This document shows, in pieces, positions 25,977-34,719 of a stretch of DNA of 64,000 nt. Positions within the stretch are counted from its first letter, which is position 1. Each line of letters begins with the position of its first letter. A program made the position numbers and the translations under genes. This DNA is from JANQIO01 sp965229625 (lineage in GTDB: Bacteria > Pseudomonadota > Gammaproteobacteria > Pseudomonadales > Halieaceae): positions 806,001 through 870,000 of the forward strand of contig CBDDJJ010000002.1 of assembly GCA_965229625.1 (NCBI GenBank). Reading direction: 5' to 3'. The notes below the pieces were generated by a model that saw only the letters and a program-made list of their open reading frames with translations, was not told the DNA's origin and searched no databases.

Positions 25977-26917
25977 CCGACCGCCACGGTACTGGATCGG
26001 CGATTGAGCGTATCGGAGGGTCTTTCTCCAAACCGGCGTCGATAGTCCTGCGCAAACTGGCCGAGGTGCCAGAACCCGGAGTCCGCTGCGATATCACGGA
26101 TCTGGCAGGCGCTGGGATCGGCCTGCAGCAGGGAGGAGCGAGCCTCCGCCAGACGCAGGGATTTGATCAATGCCGCCGGTGACATCCCGAAACGTTCCCG
26201 GAAAGCATATTGCAGCGTTCGCTCACTGACATGGCAGACATCGAGTAGCGCCTTCGCTGTCAGGCTGCCGAGGTCTGTCGACTCAATGAACTCAAGGCCA
26301 CGGCGAACCGCCCGCTGCCTGGCGTGCGCTGAAATCCGGGGCTCAGTGGCTTGACTGCAGCCCCCAAGCCAGAGCGGCAGCAGGGCACGCAGGATGTCGT
26401 CCAGGTGATGGGTAAGACTCGATCGACCCATGCGCACCGCATTCAGTCGCAAGCGGATCTCTGCAAGGACGTGTTCCGGTACGGGAAACGTCTCAATACG
26501 TTGCCCGGCCGGCGGTAGATCGAGACCCAGGCTGGCGCCGAGTACGGCAACATAGTCCTCCGGCACCGACACCGTGTGAACGCGAAAACCCTGCGGGGAG
26601 ATGCTGCGCAGTTCGCCACCCAGTGGAAACACCCAGGCCATGGATGCCGTCAAATCGTGTCCGCGCCACCAGTAATGTCGATCGCTGGGTTCCTGCAGGT
26701 TGAAGGTGATCAAGCCGTCCGGGGGGCCGCCCGCCATTTTCAAGCCCGCCGAGAATGCGGCATACATATACTGGCAGTCGATGTCACCCGCCTGCACGAT
26801 GATGCCGGCACGTTCCCCGGCCGCCCGCTCCGTCAGGGGATTGAGCTCGACATCCCAGGTTTGGAGTGCCTCACACACCTCATCAACATACTCGAAGTGA
26901 CCTTGAATCAGTTCCAT
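25973..26917 (-). CDS. AraC family transcriptional regulator
   Basis: A 314-residue protein. The two helix-turn-helix motifs lie at the C-terminus: AKALLDVCHVSERTLQYAFRERFGMSP and CQIRDIAADSGFWHLGQFAQDYRRRFGERP, the typical AraC double motif. The N-terminal 190 residues are probably a ligand domain and are not closely recognisable. It ends convergently with the hydroxylase/ATP-grasp gene and diverges from the ribbon-helix-helix/sulfatase pair starting at 27027. Sulfatase control by an AraC protein is plausible from this placement. Confidence 0.88.
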   Translation of the reverse strand: MELIQGHFEYVDEVCEALQTWDVELNPLTERAAGERAGIIVQAGDIDCQYMYAAFSAGLKMAGGPPDGLITFNLQEPSDRHYWWRGHDLTASMAWVFPLGGELRSISPQGFRVHTVSVPEDYVAVLGASLGLDLPPAGQRIETFPVPEHVLAEIRLRLNAVRMGRSSLTHHLDDILRALLPLWLGGCSQATEPRISAHARQRAVRRGLEFIESTDLGSLTAKALLDVCHVSERTLQYAFRERFGMSPAALIKSLRLAEARSSLLQADPSACQIRDIAADSGFWHLGQFAQDYRRRFGERPSDTLNRRSSTVAVG

Positions 26918-27026
26918 AGCGTGTAGCTGTGCCTGTGGCCCGTCTCAGGTTTGCGGTATTTCGATAACGCATCGGAGAGTTTAGCAGCAATATTAATACC
27001 ACTGCAGAAAGGTACAGGTTCTGTGT

Positions 27027-27251
27027 ATGGGAACAGGCGATTCAGGTGAAGGCCGCGAGCCGACTCCGCCAGAGGCCAGAAGCGGACGTCCGCCCTTCGC
27101 CCCCGGGGAGCGTCGCGACCGGCGCGTTGTGACCTTCCTGACACAGGAGCAGTACGCGCGGCTCCAACAGCGCGCGCAGATTGAAGATCGATCGATCTCA
27201 CTCTGCGTTCAACGAATGCTTGCGGCAGAACTCAAGTCCGGAGACAGCTAG
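27027..27251 (+). CDS. Small ribbon-helix-helix-like protein
   Basis: A 74-residue protein. The N-terminal 30 residues are basic and disordered-like (EARSGRPPFAPGERRDR). The rest fits a ribbon-helix-helix fold: one strand (RRVVTFLTQ), a first helix (EQYARLQQRAQIE) and a second helix (SISLCVQRMLAAEL). Such proteins bind DNA as dimers, but this could also be a small partner protein. The stop is 23 bp before the sulfatase ATG, so they are likely one transcription unit. Codon use looks normal for the region. Confidence 0.55.
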   Translation: MGTGDSGEGREPTPPEARSGRPPFAPGERRDRRVVTFLTQEQYARLQQRAQIEDRSISLCVQRMLAAELKSGDS

Positions 27252-27274
27252 CCGGGACCCGAGAGGAGAACACT

Positions 27275-28888
27275 ATGAAAGCTATCAATTTACTGCTGGC
27301 CCTTGTCAGCCTGCTGACCTTCTCACTGCATACAAGTGCAAGAGACATCGTCTTTGACCCCGAATTTCAGCGCATGCGCGCGGAGTTCGGTGACCAGTGG
27401 GCAGCCGATGACCAGCAGGTACAGCGGAAATTGAGCGCACTGGAAGCTCGCTTCGGCAAGAAGCCCAACATCGTTTATATCATGGCGGACGATGTGGGTC
27501 TGACAGAGCTGGGCAGCTACGGCGGCGGCAAACTGCGCGGCGCACCCACACCCAACCTGGACCAGATGGCGCAGCAGGGCATGCGCTTCCTCAACTTTTA
27601 CTCCGAAGTCGAGTGCTCGCCGTCGCGCGGTTCCGTGTCCACGGGGCGCCACCCGATTCGCAACGGCCTGTTCAACATCACCCTGCCCGGGCAGGTCGGC
27701 TTTGGCCTGCACGAGGACGAGGTAACCATTGCCGAAGTGCTTTCGAAACAGGGTTACTACACCGCGCACTTTGGCAAGTGGCACATGGGCGGCGAGGAAG
27801 AGCAATACCCCACCAGCCAGGGCTTCGACGAAGCCGAATGGTCAGAGGGCAACCCCCCGTGGTGGGTACTCAACAAGGATGCCAAGTTCACTGACGACGC
27901 CGGCGGCTTTTCCAACCGGGTATTCATGAATGATCCTGGCCCCGAGGGTTTTCCCTATGACACCGGCGGCGTGATGCGCGCCAAAAAGGGCGGCGACGCG
28001 GAAATGGTGTACCCCTACTCACTGGAGAAGTACAACACCTACGATTCCGAAGTCGCCGATCACGTGATCGACTTCATCAAGCGCCGCGCAAAGACTGACA
28101 AGCCCTTCTTCGTGAACTTCTGGGGCAAGGGTAACCATTTCTGGGGCGCCCACCCGGACTTTCGAGACACACCGGCGCAAACCACCACCGCCAGCCAGAT
28201 GGTGGAGCACGACTACAACACGGGCCGCATCCTCAAGACACTGATAGAGCTGGGCATCGCCGAGAACACCCTGGTGATCTGGACATCCGACAATGGCCCG
28301 ATGTACACCGTACATCCCCACGGTGGCTACTCACTGCTGCCGGGCTCCAAGGGCGAGACCCGGGAAGGCGGAGTACACGTGCCGGCCATCGCCTGGTGGC
28401 CAGGCATGATCGAGCCGGGCCAGAACCCCATGGACATCGTGCAAATCACCGACTGGTTTACCACCATCGCCAGCATCGCCGACGGCAGCCGGCACATACC
28501 ACGCGACCGCGTTATCGATGGTATCGACCAGTCCGGCCTGCTGCTGCTCGGTGAGGGCAAGGGCCGGCGTGACTACATCTTCCACTACAACCGTGAAAAC
28601 CTGGAGGCGATCCGCAAGGACCAGATCAAGCTCAACCTCAAACCCACCAACCCCGGTTTCCACTTCTTCGAGGTGTACAACCTGCTGCACGACCCGGCCG
28701 AGCGCTTCCCGAATGAAATCGGGAACGGATTCTGGGCGGGGCCGGGCATTTCGAAAATGATCCAGGAGCACATGCTGCAGATCCAGCGCTACCCACACCG
28801 CAAGGTGAAGGGCTTCTACCGGGACTTCGACACGTCCTTCGACCCGCAGACCACCCCGGTATACTCCCCGAAGTCAGTAGACTGGTGA
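27275..28888 (+). CDS. Arylsulfatase-type sulfatase, exported
   Basis: A 537-residue sulfatase with a signal peptide (LLLALVSLLTFSLHTSA). The metal-binding start is PNIVYIMADDVGLTELGSYGG. The formylglycine motif is CSPSR (Cys114) in VECSPSRGSVSTGRHPIRNG, the cysteine type that needs a formylglycine-generating enzyme or anSME; none is seen here. Later motifs are HFGKWHMGGEEEQYP and WTSDNGPMYTVHPHGGYSLLPGSKGETREGGVHVPA in separate blocks. It hydrolyses sulfate esters in the periplasm or outside. It starts with a good ribosome site (GAGAGGAG). The ribbon-helix-helix gene precedes it. The sulfated substrate is unknown, but marine polysaccharides or aryl sulfates are typical. Confidence 0.93.
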   Translation: MKAINLLLALVSLLTFSLHTSARDIVFDPEFQRMRAEFGDQWAADDQQVQRKLSALEARFGKKPNIVYIMADDVGLTELGSYGGGKLRGAPTPNLDQMAQQGMRFLNFYSEVECSPSRGSVSTGRHPIRNGLFNITLPGQVGFGLHEDEVTIAEVLSKQGYYTAHFGKWHMGGEEEQYPTSQGFDEAEWSEGNPPWWVLNKDAKFTDDAGGFSNRVFMNDPGPEGFPYDTGGVMRAKKGGDAEMVYPYSLEKYNTYDSEVADHVIDFIKRRAKTDKPFFVNFWGKGNHFWGAHPDFRDTPAQTTTASQMVEHDYNTGRILKTLIELGIAENTLVIWTSDNGPMYTVHPHGGYSLLPGSKGETREGGVHVPAIAWWPGMIEPGQNPMDIVQITDWFTTIASIADGSRHIPRDRVIDGIDQSGLLLLGEGKGRRDYIFHYNRENLEAIRKDQIKLNLKPTNPGFHFFEVYNLLHDPAERFPNEIGNGFWAGPGISKMIQEHMLQIQRYPHRKVKGFYRDFDTSFDPQTTPVYSPKSVDW

Positions 28889-28901
28889 GCGTCGGCGCGA
28901 C

Positions 28902-29768
28902 TCAGGCGTAATAGTCCACACCCATGAGTTCGCGCATGCGCTCGGCGTAAGCCGCATTGTCCAGCGCGGCAATGCGGCGCCATTCCTCGTCGTCATTGAG
29001 CGCTGTGTAGGCACGCCAGAAATCATCGGCATCGGGACCTACAGGGTAGCGGAAACGCGGCGTGTCATTTTCGATAGCATCCTGGATGGCATCAGCGCAG
29101 TCTTTGGTGGTGGCGGCGCGACCCAGGCCGAACTCACCGAACTTCATCAGTCGGCCGAAGGATTCACCGTAAGCACTGTCTTCCGGGGGCGGAGTACCTT
29201 TCTCCCACATGGGGGTCCAGATGCAGCCCGGCTCGATCAGGGAGACATGGATATTGAAAGCGGCCAGTTCCTGGCTGAGAGCGATGCACATGGCCTCCAC
29301 CGCAGCCTTGGACGAGGAATAGGTGCCGTGACAGCCGAACACGTTGACCGCGGCCAGAGAGGATACATTGACCAGGCGGCCACTGCCCTGCTTACGTAAC
29401 TGCGGGATCACCGCCTGCATCAGTGCGAAGGTACCGAACACATTGGTCTCATAGACGGCTCGCAGTTCATCGAGCGGAGTCTCCTCCAGGGCGCGGCCCC
29501 CGCCGATACCGGCGTTGCTGACCAGCACGTCCAGCCCGCCCTCCCGGGCAAGCAGTTCGTCGACCGTCGCCGCCATACCGGCCGGGTCCAACAGATCGAG
29601 CTGCACCACGTCGAGATCGAGGCCGTCGCCATCACGGGCTGCAATTAGCTCACTGGCGCTGTCGGGGTTACGACAGCCCGCCAGCACCCGGTGCCCGGAC
29701 CTGGCCAGTTGCAGTGCACTTTCAAGGCCAATACCGCTGTTGGCACCGCTGATCAAAATCTTCGCCAT
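28902..29768 (-). CDS. Short-chain dehydrogenase/reductase
   Basis: A 288-residue SDR. It shows SGANSGIGLESA (TGxxxGxG-type loop), LVSNAGIGGG, and the catalytic NVSSLAAVNVFGCHGTYSSSKAAVEA with Ser, Tyr and Lys. The long C-terminal tail (DDFWRAYTALNDDEEWRRIA) is like that of the extended-tail SDRs that act on larger alcohols. It follows a second SDR by 15 bp on the same strand, so both are probably cotranscribed. Cofactor preference is not clear (AGCRNPD would favour NADP). It is convergent with the sulfatase. Confidence 0.88.
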   Translation of the reverse strand: MAKILISGANSGIGLESALQLARSGHRVLAGCRNPDSASELIAARDGDGLDLDVVQLDLLDPAGMAATVDELLAREGGLDVLVSNAGIGGGRALEETPLDELRAVYETNVFGTFALMQAVIPQLRKQGSGRLVNVSSLAAVNVFGCHGTYSSSKAAVEAMCIALSQELAAFNIHVSLIEPGCIWTPMWEKGTPPPEDSAYGESFGRLMKFGEFGLGRAATTKDCADAIQDAIENDTPRFRYPVGPDADDFWRAYTALNDDEEWRRIAALDNAAYAERMRELMGVDYYA

Positions 29769-29783
29769 GCTGTTATCTCCTGC

Positions 29784-30617
29784 TTACTTGGACTGGCGTA
29801 CGCCACCACGGTGCAACATGGTGGCGGCCTCGGTTTCGAAAAAGGGTGGCTTTTCCAGGCCGCTGCTGGTTTGCCCGGCATCTACCACCAGGGTGTGGCC
29901 GGCCACGTAACGCGCTTCATCCGACAGCAGGTAGACGATGGCGTTGGCGATATCCTCCGCCTGTCCGGCGTAGCCGAGCGGCGATGTTTCTGCGAGCTTT
30001 TCTGTGGTCGCGTCGTAGTCTTCCGGGTCGTTGGCAACCACCGCACTGGTCATATCGGTCACGGTGTTACCCGGTGCCACGGCATTCACGCGAATTCCCA
30101 GGGGCGACAATTCACTGGCGGCTGACCGGGTGATGCCCACCACGCCGTGCTTGGCCATGGTGTAAACGTGAGGCCCGAGGCCACCCTGCACTCCCGCCGT
30201 GCTGGCAATCGACACGATCGCACCGCCGGATTCCTGCATCGCGCGCGCCGCGTGCTTGATACCCAGGAACACCGCCCGCGCCAGGATCGACATGGTGAAG
30301 TCAAATTCCTCCGCCGGCGTGTCCATGATCGAACCGATGGCGCCAACGATACCGGCGTTGTTGACCATCCCGTGCACGCCACCAAAGTGATCCACGGCCT
30401 TCTGGACGGCGCCGGCAATGTCTTCTTCCCGGGTGACATCGGCATGAACAAAGGTCGCGCGCTCGCCCAACTCATCCACCAGCGCCTGGCCCCGCTCATC
30501 CTGCAGGTCCGCCACAACGACATTGCCGCCCTCGGCAATCACCTTGCGGGCAGTCGCCGCTCCAATACCACTGGCAGCACCGGTCACAACGACCGTCCTG
30601 TCTGCGAGTCGATTCAT
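29784..30617 (-). CDS. Short-chain dehydrogenase/reductase
   Basis: About 277 residues from the ATG at 30617, with ribosome site AAGGAG nine bases upstream; the frame to 30635 is not needed. Motifs are TGAASGIGAATA, ADLQDERG (Asp after the second strand, NAD preference), MVNNAGIVGA and IASTAGVQGGLGPHVYTMAKHG with Ser, Tyr and Lys. The C-terminus (RYVAGHTLVVDAGQTSSG) is of the classical type. It is the first of a two-SDR unit with the gene at 28902. A role in alcohol or steroid-like oxidation is possible, but nothing here proves a substrate. Confidence 0.9.
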   Translation of the reverse strand: MNRLADRTVVVTGAASGIGAATARKVIAEGGNVVVADLQDERGQALVDELGERATFVHADVTREEDIAGAVQKAVDHFGGVHGMVNNAGIVGAIGSIMDTPAEEFDFTMSILARAVFLGIKHAARAMQESGGAIVSIASTAGVQGGLGPHVYTMAKHGVVGITRSAASELSPLGIRVNAVAPGNTVTDMTSAVVANDPEDYDATTEKLAETSPLGYAGQAEDIANAIVYLLSDEARYVAGHTLVVDAGQTSSGLEKPPFFETEAATMLHRGGVRQSK

Positions 30618-30816
30618 CTTATTATTCTCCTTCACCAGATGGGCCTTCAGGCCCGGTCAAATATCGCGGACGCTAGAGTGTGCCAGAGACAACCCGGCCA
30701 ACGAAACTCCCACGAACTTCAGGGATAAGTCCCAAAGGGAAAAACAGGACACAGGTGGACTGAAGTAATGCAAAATTTGAGTGAAGACGGCTAGGGGCAC
30801 CGACTCATCAAGAAGC

Positions 30817-31209
30817 GATCACTGTGAAGTAGCGCCTCATGAACTCTAAGAGTCCATAAACCCGAGCGGTCGTAAAGAAAAGCCGCGATCACAGTAAAGT
30901 AGCGCCACGTGGCCTCTTGGAGGCTATAAACCCCAAAACGCTCCTAAGACCTGGATTCCCGCCTACGCGGGAATGACGGCGATGATGAAGGTGGCACACG
31001 TTAGTCAAGAAGGATCACGGTGACGTAGCGCCTCATGACCTCAAAGAGGCCATAAACCCCAGCGGTCCTGAAGAAAAGAAGTATCACGGCGACGCAGCGC
31101 CTCGTGACCTCTAAGAGGCTACAAACCCTAGCGGTCCTAAAGATAAGAACGATCACGGTGAAGTAGCGCCTCGTGACCTCTAAGAGGCTATAAACCCTAG
31201 CGGGTCTAT
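30817..31209. repeat. Five-copy tandem repeat, about 69 bp per unit
   Basis: Five related units start at 30817, 30887, 31013, 31082 and 31151. The shared unit is about 61 bp: it opens with GATCAC, continues with AGTAGCGCC, includes CCTCTAAGAGG and ends with AGCGGTCCTAAAG in the best copies. Units are joined by A-rich linkers of about 8 bp. A 64-bp segment with a palindrome interrupts the array between copies two and three. Copies three to five are closest to each other; copies one and two are more diverged. Each unit can fold as a small hairpin (GCCTC paired with GAGGC). The linkers are too short and similar for CRISPR spacers. No open frame runs through it. Confidence 0.8.
30955..30974. repeat. 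dRS3-like palindrome ATTCCC-N8-GGGAAT
   Basis: The 20-bp palindrome sits within a segment between tandem copies two and three. This palindrome is of a type spread through many proteobacterial genomes as a short dispersed repeat (for example dRS3 in Neisseria). It looks like an insertion into the array. Confidence 0.7.
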
Positions 31210-31246
31210 AAAAAAAAAGGGGACGGTGCGCACACCATCCCCCTTC
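31209..31246 (-). terminator. Strong terminator-like hairpin at the end of the RNA-like segment
   Basis: Read leftwards, a long stem (GGGGA and GGTG pairing with CACC and TCCCC, one mismatch, CGCA-type loop) is followed by nine U residues (A-run at 31210-31218). It faces the tandem repeat array. Confidence 0.75.
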
Positions 31247-31765
31247 GTTCAGCCTTTCCAGCCAGCGCCTCCGCGATTTGACTCGCTTCGCCGCCCTGCC
31301 TTCAGGGCTCGGCCTCGGCTTACCTCCTACGCGCTCGCTTTTACACTCGCCCTTCGGAGAACCGCCTGTACCGGCCAGAGGACCGAAGTCCCCGATATTT
31401 TTTGACGCTTGGCAACGTCCACCCGCAGTGGCAATCCGGTTGCTCGCCTCTACGCGTTCGAGCGACTCACCTCTGCCTCGCCCTGGCCCACCGTTCCCGC
31501 CCGAAGGCTATCCCGGCTGGCCTGCTCGCTCCTCCGTCCTTCCGCGCCCTTCTGCGTCCGTTCACTTTCGATCCCTTCCGCTTCCCGGTGCTTCCGTCCC
31601 GAGGGACTCGCTGGCTCGGCAGCGCTTGCTGCCCGTTGACCACTCTTGGCGTGTGGTCCCGCCCCGGCCAATCGGGGCATGGCTTTCGCGGTTTGCGCAT
31701 TTCCGCAGCCACGATTTAAGTCTACACACTCCCGGCGGGGCGTCCAGCCAACAAGCTGTGGGTAA
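31210..31765 (-). ncRNA. Candidate structured non-coding RNA of about 550 nt
   Basis: No convincing protein gene is seen here; the apparent frames are Ser/Pro/Leu/Arg-rich and present in several phases at once. The segment holds many perfect short inverted repeats: GCCCTG-N4-CAGGGC (31293-31308), CTTCGG paired with CCGAAG across 31352-31387, GCAAC/GTTGC with inner CCAC/GTGG (31412-31443), GTCCC-GA-GGGAC (31596-31607), GGCAGC-N4-GCTGCC (31618-31633), GACCAC-N9-GTGGTC (31638-31658), GCCCCG-N6-CGGGGC (31661-31678). The minus-strand version is purine-rich and ends in the hairpin and U-run at 31209-31246. This matches a stable terminated RNA. The 5' end is uncertain. It could also be a decayed mobile element. 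No known RNA family was recognised. Confidence 0.4.
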
Positions 31766-31789
31766 CTTGTGTAAATGATGTGGCAATCG

Positions 31790-31842
31790 AAGTTTTTTTA
31801 AAAAAAGTGCTTTTCAGGCAGTTTTCGGCCGTCTGTGCGGCC
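31790..31842 (-). terminator. Terminator region after the enoyl-CoA hydratase gene
   Basis: Leftwards from the hydratase stop, GGCCG-N6-CGGCC (31827-31842) and then AAAAG-N2-CTTTT followed by seven T residues. Either hairpin could stop transcription and would separate the hydratase unit from the RNA-like segment. Confidence 0.45.
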
Positions 31843-31853
31843 ACCAAATACCC

Positions 31854-32735
31854 TCAATCTGCGTTCTTACCCTCCATATTCTCCCCAAGCTGAGTGGCCA
31901 CCTCCTCGGCCACCTCCCGGCACAGTTCATCAATGCGCAACTCACCCTCCCGGGTTTGCGCGCCCAGTGCCAGCGCCACAAGCATGCTGGGGGTGGCCGC
32001 TGGCCCGCGCAGGCTCTGCTGGAACAGGTAGGCCTCCTCCCGCAGGGCTTCAGCCAGCGGCAGCTCCGCATTGTTGATGGACTGCTTGCACAGGGTCACG
32101 GCCTGCGGGGGCCAGGCCGCGATTCGGCGGGCGAAGGCGCGAACCCAGCCGTCCATGGCCTCAGCATCTGCGAAAACCCTATTGAGGTAACCCCAGTCGC
32201 AGGCTGTCTGGGCATCGATATCCTCACAACCCAGGCAAATCTCCATGGCCCGGCCGCGCCCGACCAGGCGCGGCAGGCGTTGGGTGCCGGTACCACCGGG
32301 CAGAATCCCCAGGGCCACCTCCATCTGGCTGATGCGGGTGCTTTCCCTCACGCCATAGCGCATATCGCAGGACGCGGCGAACTCGCTGCCGCCGCCCCCG
32401 ACACGGCCTGCCAATAGCGCAATGGTGGGCTTGGGCATGGTACGCAGGCGCTCACACATCAGGTGGAAATCATTGGATGACGCCTCGTAGCGCGCCGGCT
32501 TGTCGGTGGGAAAGGCGAGAATCATCTCCAGGTCGAAGTGCGCGATGAAGAACTCGGGGTCGGCACTGGCGAAAATCACTACTCTCACTGCCTCGTCTTC
32601 TGCCACCTGTTCCGTAACAGCACACAATTCACCAAACAGCGCGGCGGTCATAACGTTGGCCGGTGGATTGTCGATGGTCACCGTCATTACCCCACCCTCC
32701 AACGAGGTGGTGAGTGTTTCAAAGTCGTAGCTCAT
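31854..32735 (-). CDS. Enoyl-CoA hydratase/isomerase family protein
   Basis: A 293-residue crotonase-fold protein. It shows VMTVTIDNPPANVMT, then the oxyanion segment AGRVGGGGSEFAASCDMRY and the second half QMEVALGILPGGTGTQRLPR typical of the family. The catalytic Glu pair of true hydratases is not fully clear; one Glu lies in GGSEFAAS and another region reads LGILPGGTGT rather than the standard loop, so the activity may be an isomerase or other CoA reaction. The start ATG overlaps the stop of the DUF3604 gene (ATGA), so the two are translationally coupled. It probably acts on CoA esters in the cytoplasm. Confidence 0.88.
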   Translation of the reverse strand: MSYDFETLTTSLEGGVMTVTIDNPPANVMTAALFGELCAVTEQVAEDEAVRVVIFASADPEFFIAHFDLEMILAFPTDKPARYEASSNDFHLMCERLRTMPKPTIALLAGRVGGGGSEFAASCDMRYGVRESTRISQMEVALGILPGGTGTQRLPRLVGRGRAMEICLGCEDIDAQTACDWGYLNRVFADAEAMDGWVRAFARRIAAWPPQAVTLCKQSINNAELPLAEALREEAYLFQQSLRGPAATPSMLVALALGAQTREGELRIDELCREVAEEVATQLGENMEGKNAD

Positions 32736-34576
32736 GGCGTGACGGAACCTTCAGGGCGATACCAGATGGGTGAACTGTAGGCTCGTTCCCGGGTCACCAT
32801 CGGCACCCACTTACCGATCGCCAGGTCAAAGTAGCGGCCATCGTAGGCGGTCCAGCGTGGCGTCTCGATCTCCAGTACACGAACGTAGTAAAAAGCCTGC
32901 TCCGCGGGATCAAAGTCAGGATCTGTCCACACAGTCGCCAGGCTCACGGCACCTACGCTATTGCGGTAAGTCGCGTTGGCCACGTCCACGGTGGAAGGCA
33001 ACGGTGGCGCCTTGCTGGTGGCGGGGTCCACTTCGCGGCCGTCGGACAAGGCCACGTCGTAAACCTGTTCGTGAAGCTCTCCCCCGGAATCCAGCCAGCC
33101 CTTGATGATCTGCACGCGGTCGAGGTTGGCACCATCCGGGTCCTTCAGCGCGTGCACAAGAAAACTGGGCGCGGCATCTTTGGAAAGCCCGGCCAGGGTG
33201 CCTCCCATTGGCACGCCGCGGCTGTAGCCGAGCCGGGCGAGGTCCGCAACCTGCTCGTCGCCGGTGGCAAAGCCCTCACCGCCGAAGAAGCGCAGGGCAA
33301 TGCGGGGGCCGGTGCTGGCATACACCTCACGCCGTGCCAGCGCATCAAACAGGGCCTCGCGGGTGTTTTCCTCCGCCCAGATCGCCGCATAGCCCGACGC
33401 CGCCAGCCGCCAGTTTGACCACAGCGCACCGCCCATCTTGTTACTCATGCGCTCGGCTGAAGGTTCGGAATCCCGGAACTTGCCCCAGAAGTTGTCATCG
33501 TCGGCGGTGGCCAGGGTGGTATGGGAATCGGTGCTGCCGATCAGGCCGAAGGCGAATGGGTCGGCGCCCAGCTCATCGGCGAGTTTCAGCCCCAGCTTCA
33601 GGGCCGGTCGGGCATATTCATGGGCCAGCATCTCCGGCCGCTTTTCCACGGTGCGGGCAATGTTGTCGCCGTCCCAGGTCTCGAAGTCGGCAAACTCATC
33701 ATCCGGTGACAGGAAGGGATGGGCCTCGCCATCACCTTTCACCTGGGTGACCTCATAGACCGGCTCCCAGCGGGCACGCCGCTCGGCGTAGTCCTTGTCC
33801 AGCGGTTCTCCGCCCACGGTCTCCAGGGCAAACATCAGGCCGTTGGACACGTTGCCGTTGTGGGGAATTGCCATCACCCGGCCGCCGGTCACATCCTCAT
33901 ACCGCTGCATCGCGGCCCAGAGCTCCTCCGGGTCGCGGCTATCTAGGGCCGAGTAAGGCGCCAACTGGGCCGCCCGTTCGGCACCGTCCCGGAACAGCAC
34001 CACCCGGTGCAGGTTGTTCCCCTCGATCATCGAGGTCCACTCGTAGCCGACGAAGGCGGTAAACAGGCCAGGTACATTGTGCTGGTCGGCGGTGGCACTG
34101 ATCTCTGCCCAGATGGAGCGGCGAATACGGTCCGGCAATTCCTGCTCGTAGTCGGTGGCCTGCAGGCGTTGTAGCCAGGCATCGATAACGGCACGGAGGT
34201 TGCCGGTTTCATCCAGCAGGGCGCGCCACTCCTTGCCCAACTCTGTGCTCAGCAGCATCGGGTCGCGGGCCATCAGCCGCGGGAACACGCCGATGAACTC
34301 AGCGTGGTCCGCTACCAGCAGGAAGTCCAGCGGCCGCCGCAGCTGGGCCTGCAGCCCGCCGCTGGTGGGCACCGCCTCACCACGGGCGAAGCGGAACGCA
34401 TTCTCCGGCGTGAGACGGGTATTGCCGAAGGCGAAGGAATCCGGCGACTGGTTGCTGTGCACATGCAGGTCGCCCCAAAAAAGCCGGGTATGCTGGCTGG
34501 CGGCCAGCGGGGGTGAGTATTCCTCGGCGAATGCAACGGCATTCAGTAGCAGCAGTACTGGGAAAAGCTTCTTCAT
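32732..34576 (-). CDS. DUF3604 family exported protein (PHP-like fold)
   Basis: A 614-residue protein with a signal peptide (LFPVLLLLNAVAFAEE). The start FWGDLHVHSNQSPDSFAFG has the H-x-H metal motif of PHP-type phosphoesterases, followed by LLVADHAEFIGVFPR and AIPHNGNVSNGLMF, and later GLIGSTDSHTTLA. These are the DUF3604 signatures. The family is exported and of unknown function, although metal-dependent hydrolysis is likely. It is cotranscribed with the enoyl-CoA hydratase and divergent from a TonB receptor 143 bp away. An uptake-and-hydrolysis function for an organic compound would fit. Confidence 0.9.
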   Translation of the reverse strand: MKKLFPVLLLLNAVAFAEEYSPPLAASQHTRLFWGDLHVHSNQSPDSFAFGNTRLTPENAFRFARGEAVPTSGGLQAQLRRPLDFLLVADHAEFIGVFPRLMARDPMLLSTELGKEWRALLDETGNLRAVIDAWLQRLQATDYEQELPDRIRRSIWAEISATADQHNVPGLFTAFVGYEWTSMIEGNNLHRVVLFRDGAERAAQLAPYSALDSRDPEELWAAMQRYEDVTGGRVMAIPHNGNVSNGLMFALETVGGEPLDKDYAERRARWEPVYEVTQVKGDGEAHPFLSPDDEFADFETWDGDNIARTVEKRPEMLAHEYARPALKLGLKLADELGADPFAFGLIGSTDSHTTLATADDDNFWGKFRDSEPSAERMSNKMGGALWSNWRLAASGYAAIWAEENTREALFDALARREVYASTGPRIALRFFGGEGFATGDEQVADLARLGYSRGVPMGGTLAGLSKDAAPSFLVHALKDPDGANLDRVQIIKGWLDSGGELHEQVYDVALSDGREVDPATSKAPPLPSTVDVANATYRNSVGAVSLATVWTDPDFDPAEQAFYYVRVLEIETPRWTAYDGRYFDLAIGKWVPMVTRERAYSSPIWYRPEGSVTP

Positions 34577-34719
34577 ATTATTGTTCCGCGTGCTCTTGGG
34601 GACGGGCTGTGACTGGAATGTAAATTATTGCCCGGCCAGTAAAAAGTTCTTGCCGTAATTTTCAATCAGGCTAGACTGTTTTTTATCCCATCGCTTAATA
34701 ATAACTAGAGGGTATAACA

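Noticed and set aside
30817..31209. CRISPR array
   Set aside because: The repeat unit is about 61 bp with 8-bp similar linkers and no variable spacers; no cas genes in the window.
31741..31775. DnaA-box-like TGTGGGTAA
   Set aside because: One mismatch from the consensus and only one copy; no origin features such as dnaA, dnaN or clustered boxes.
31278..31778. A 166-codon open frame (plus) and several overlapping ones
   Set aside because: Ser/Pro/Leu/Arg-rich in more than one phase, no start signal; better explained by the structure of a non-coding segment.
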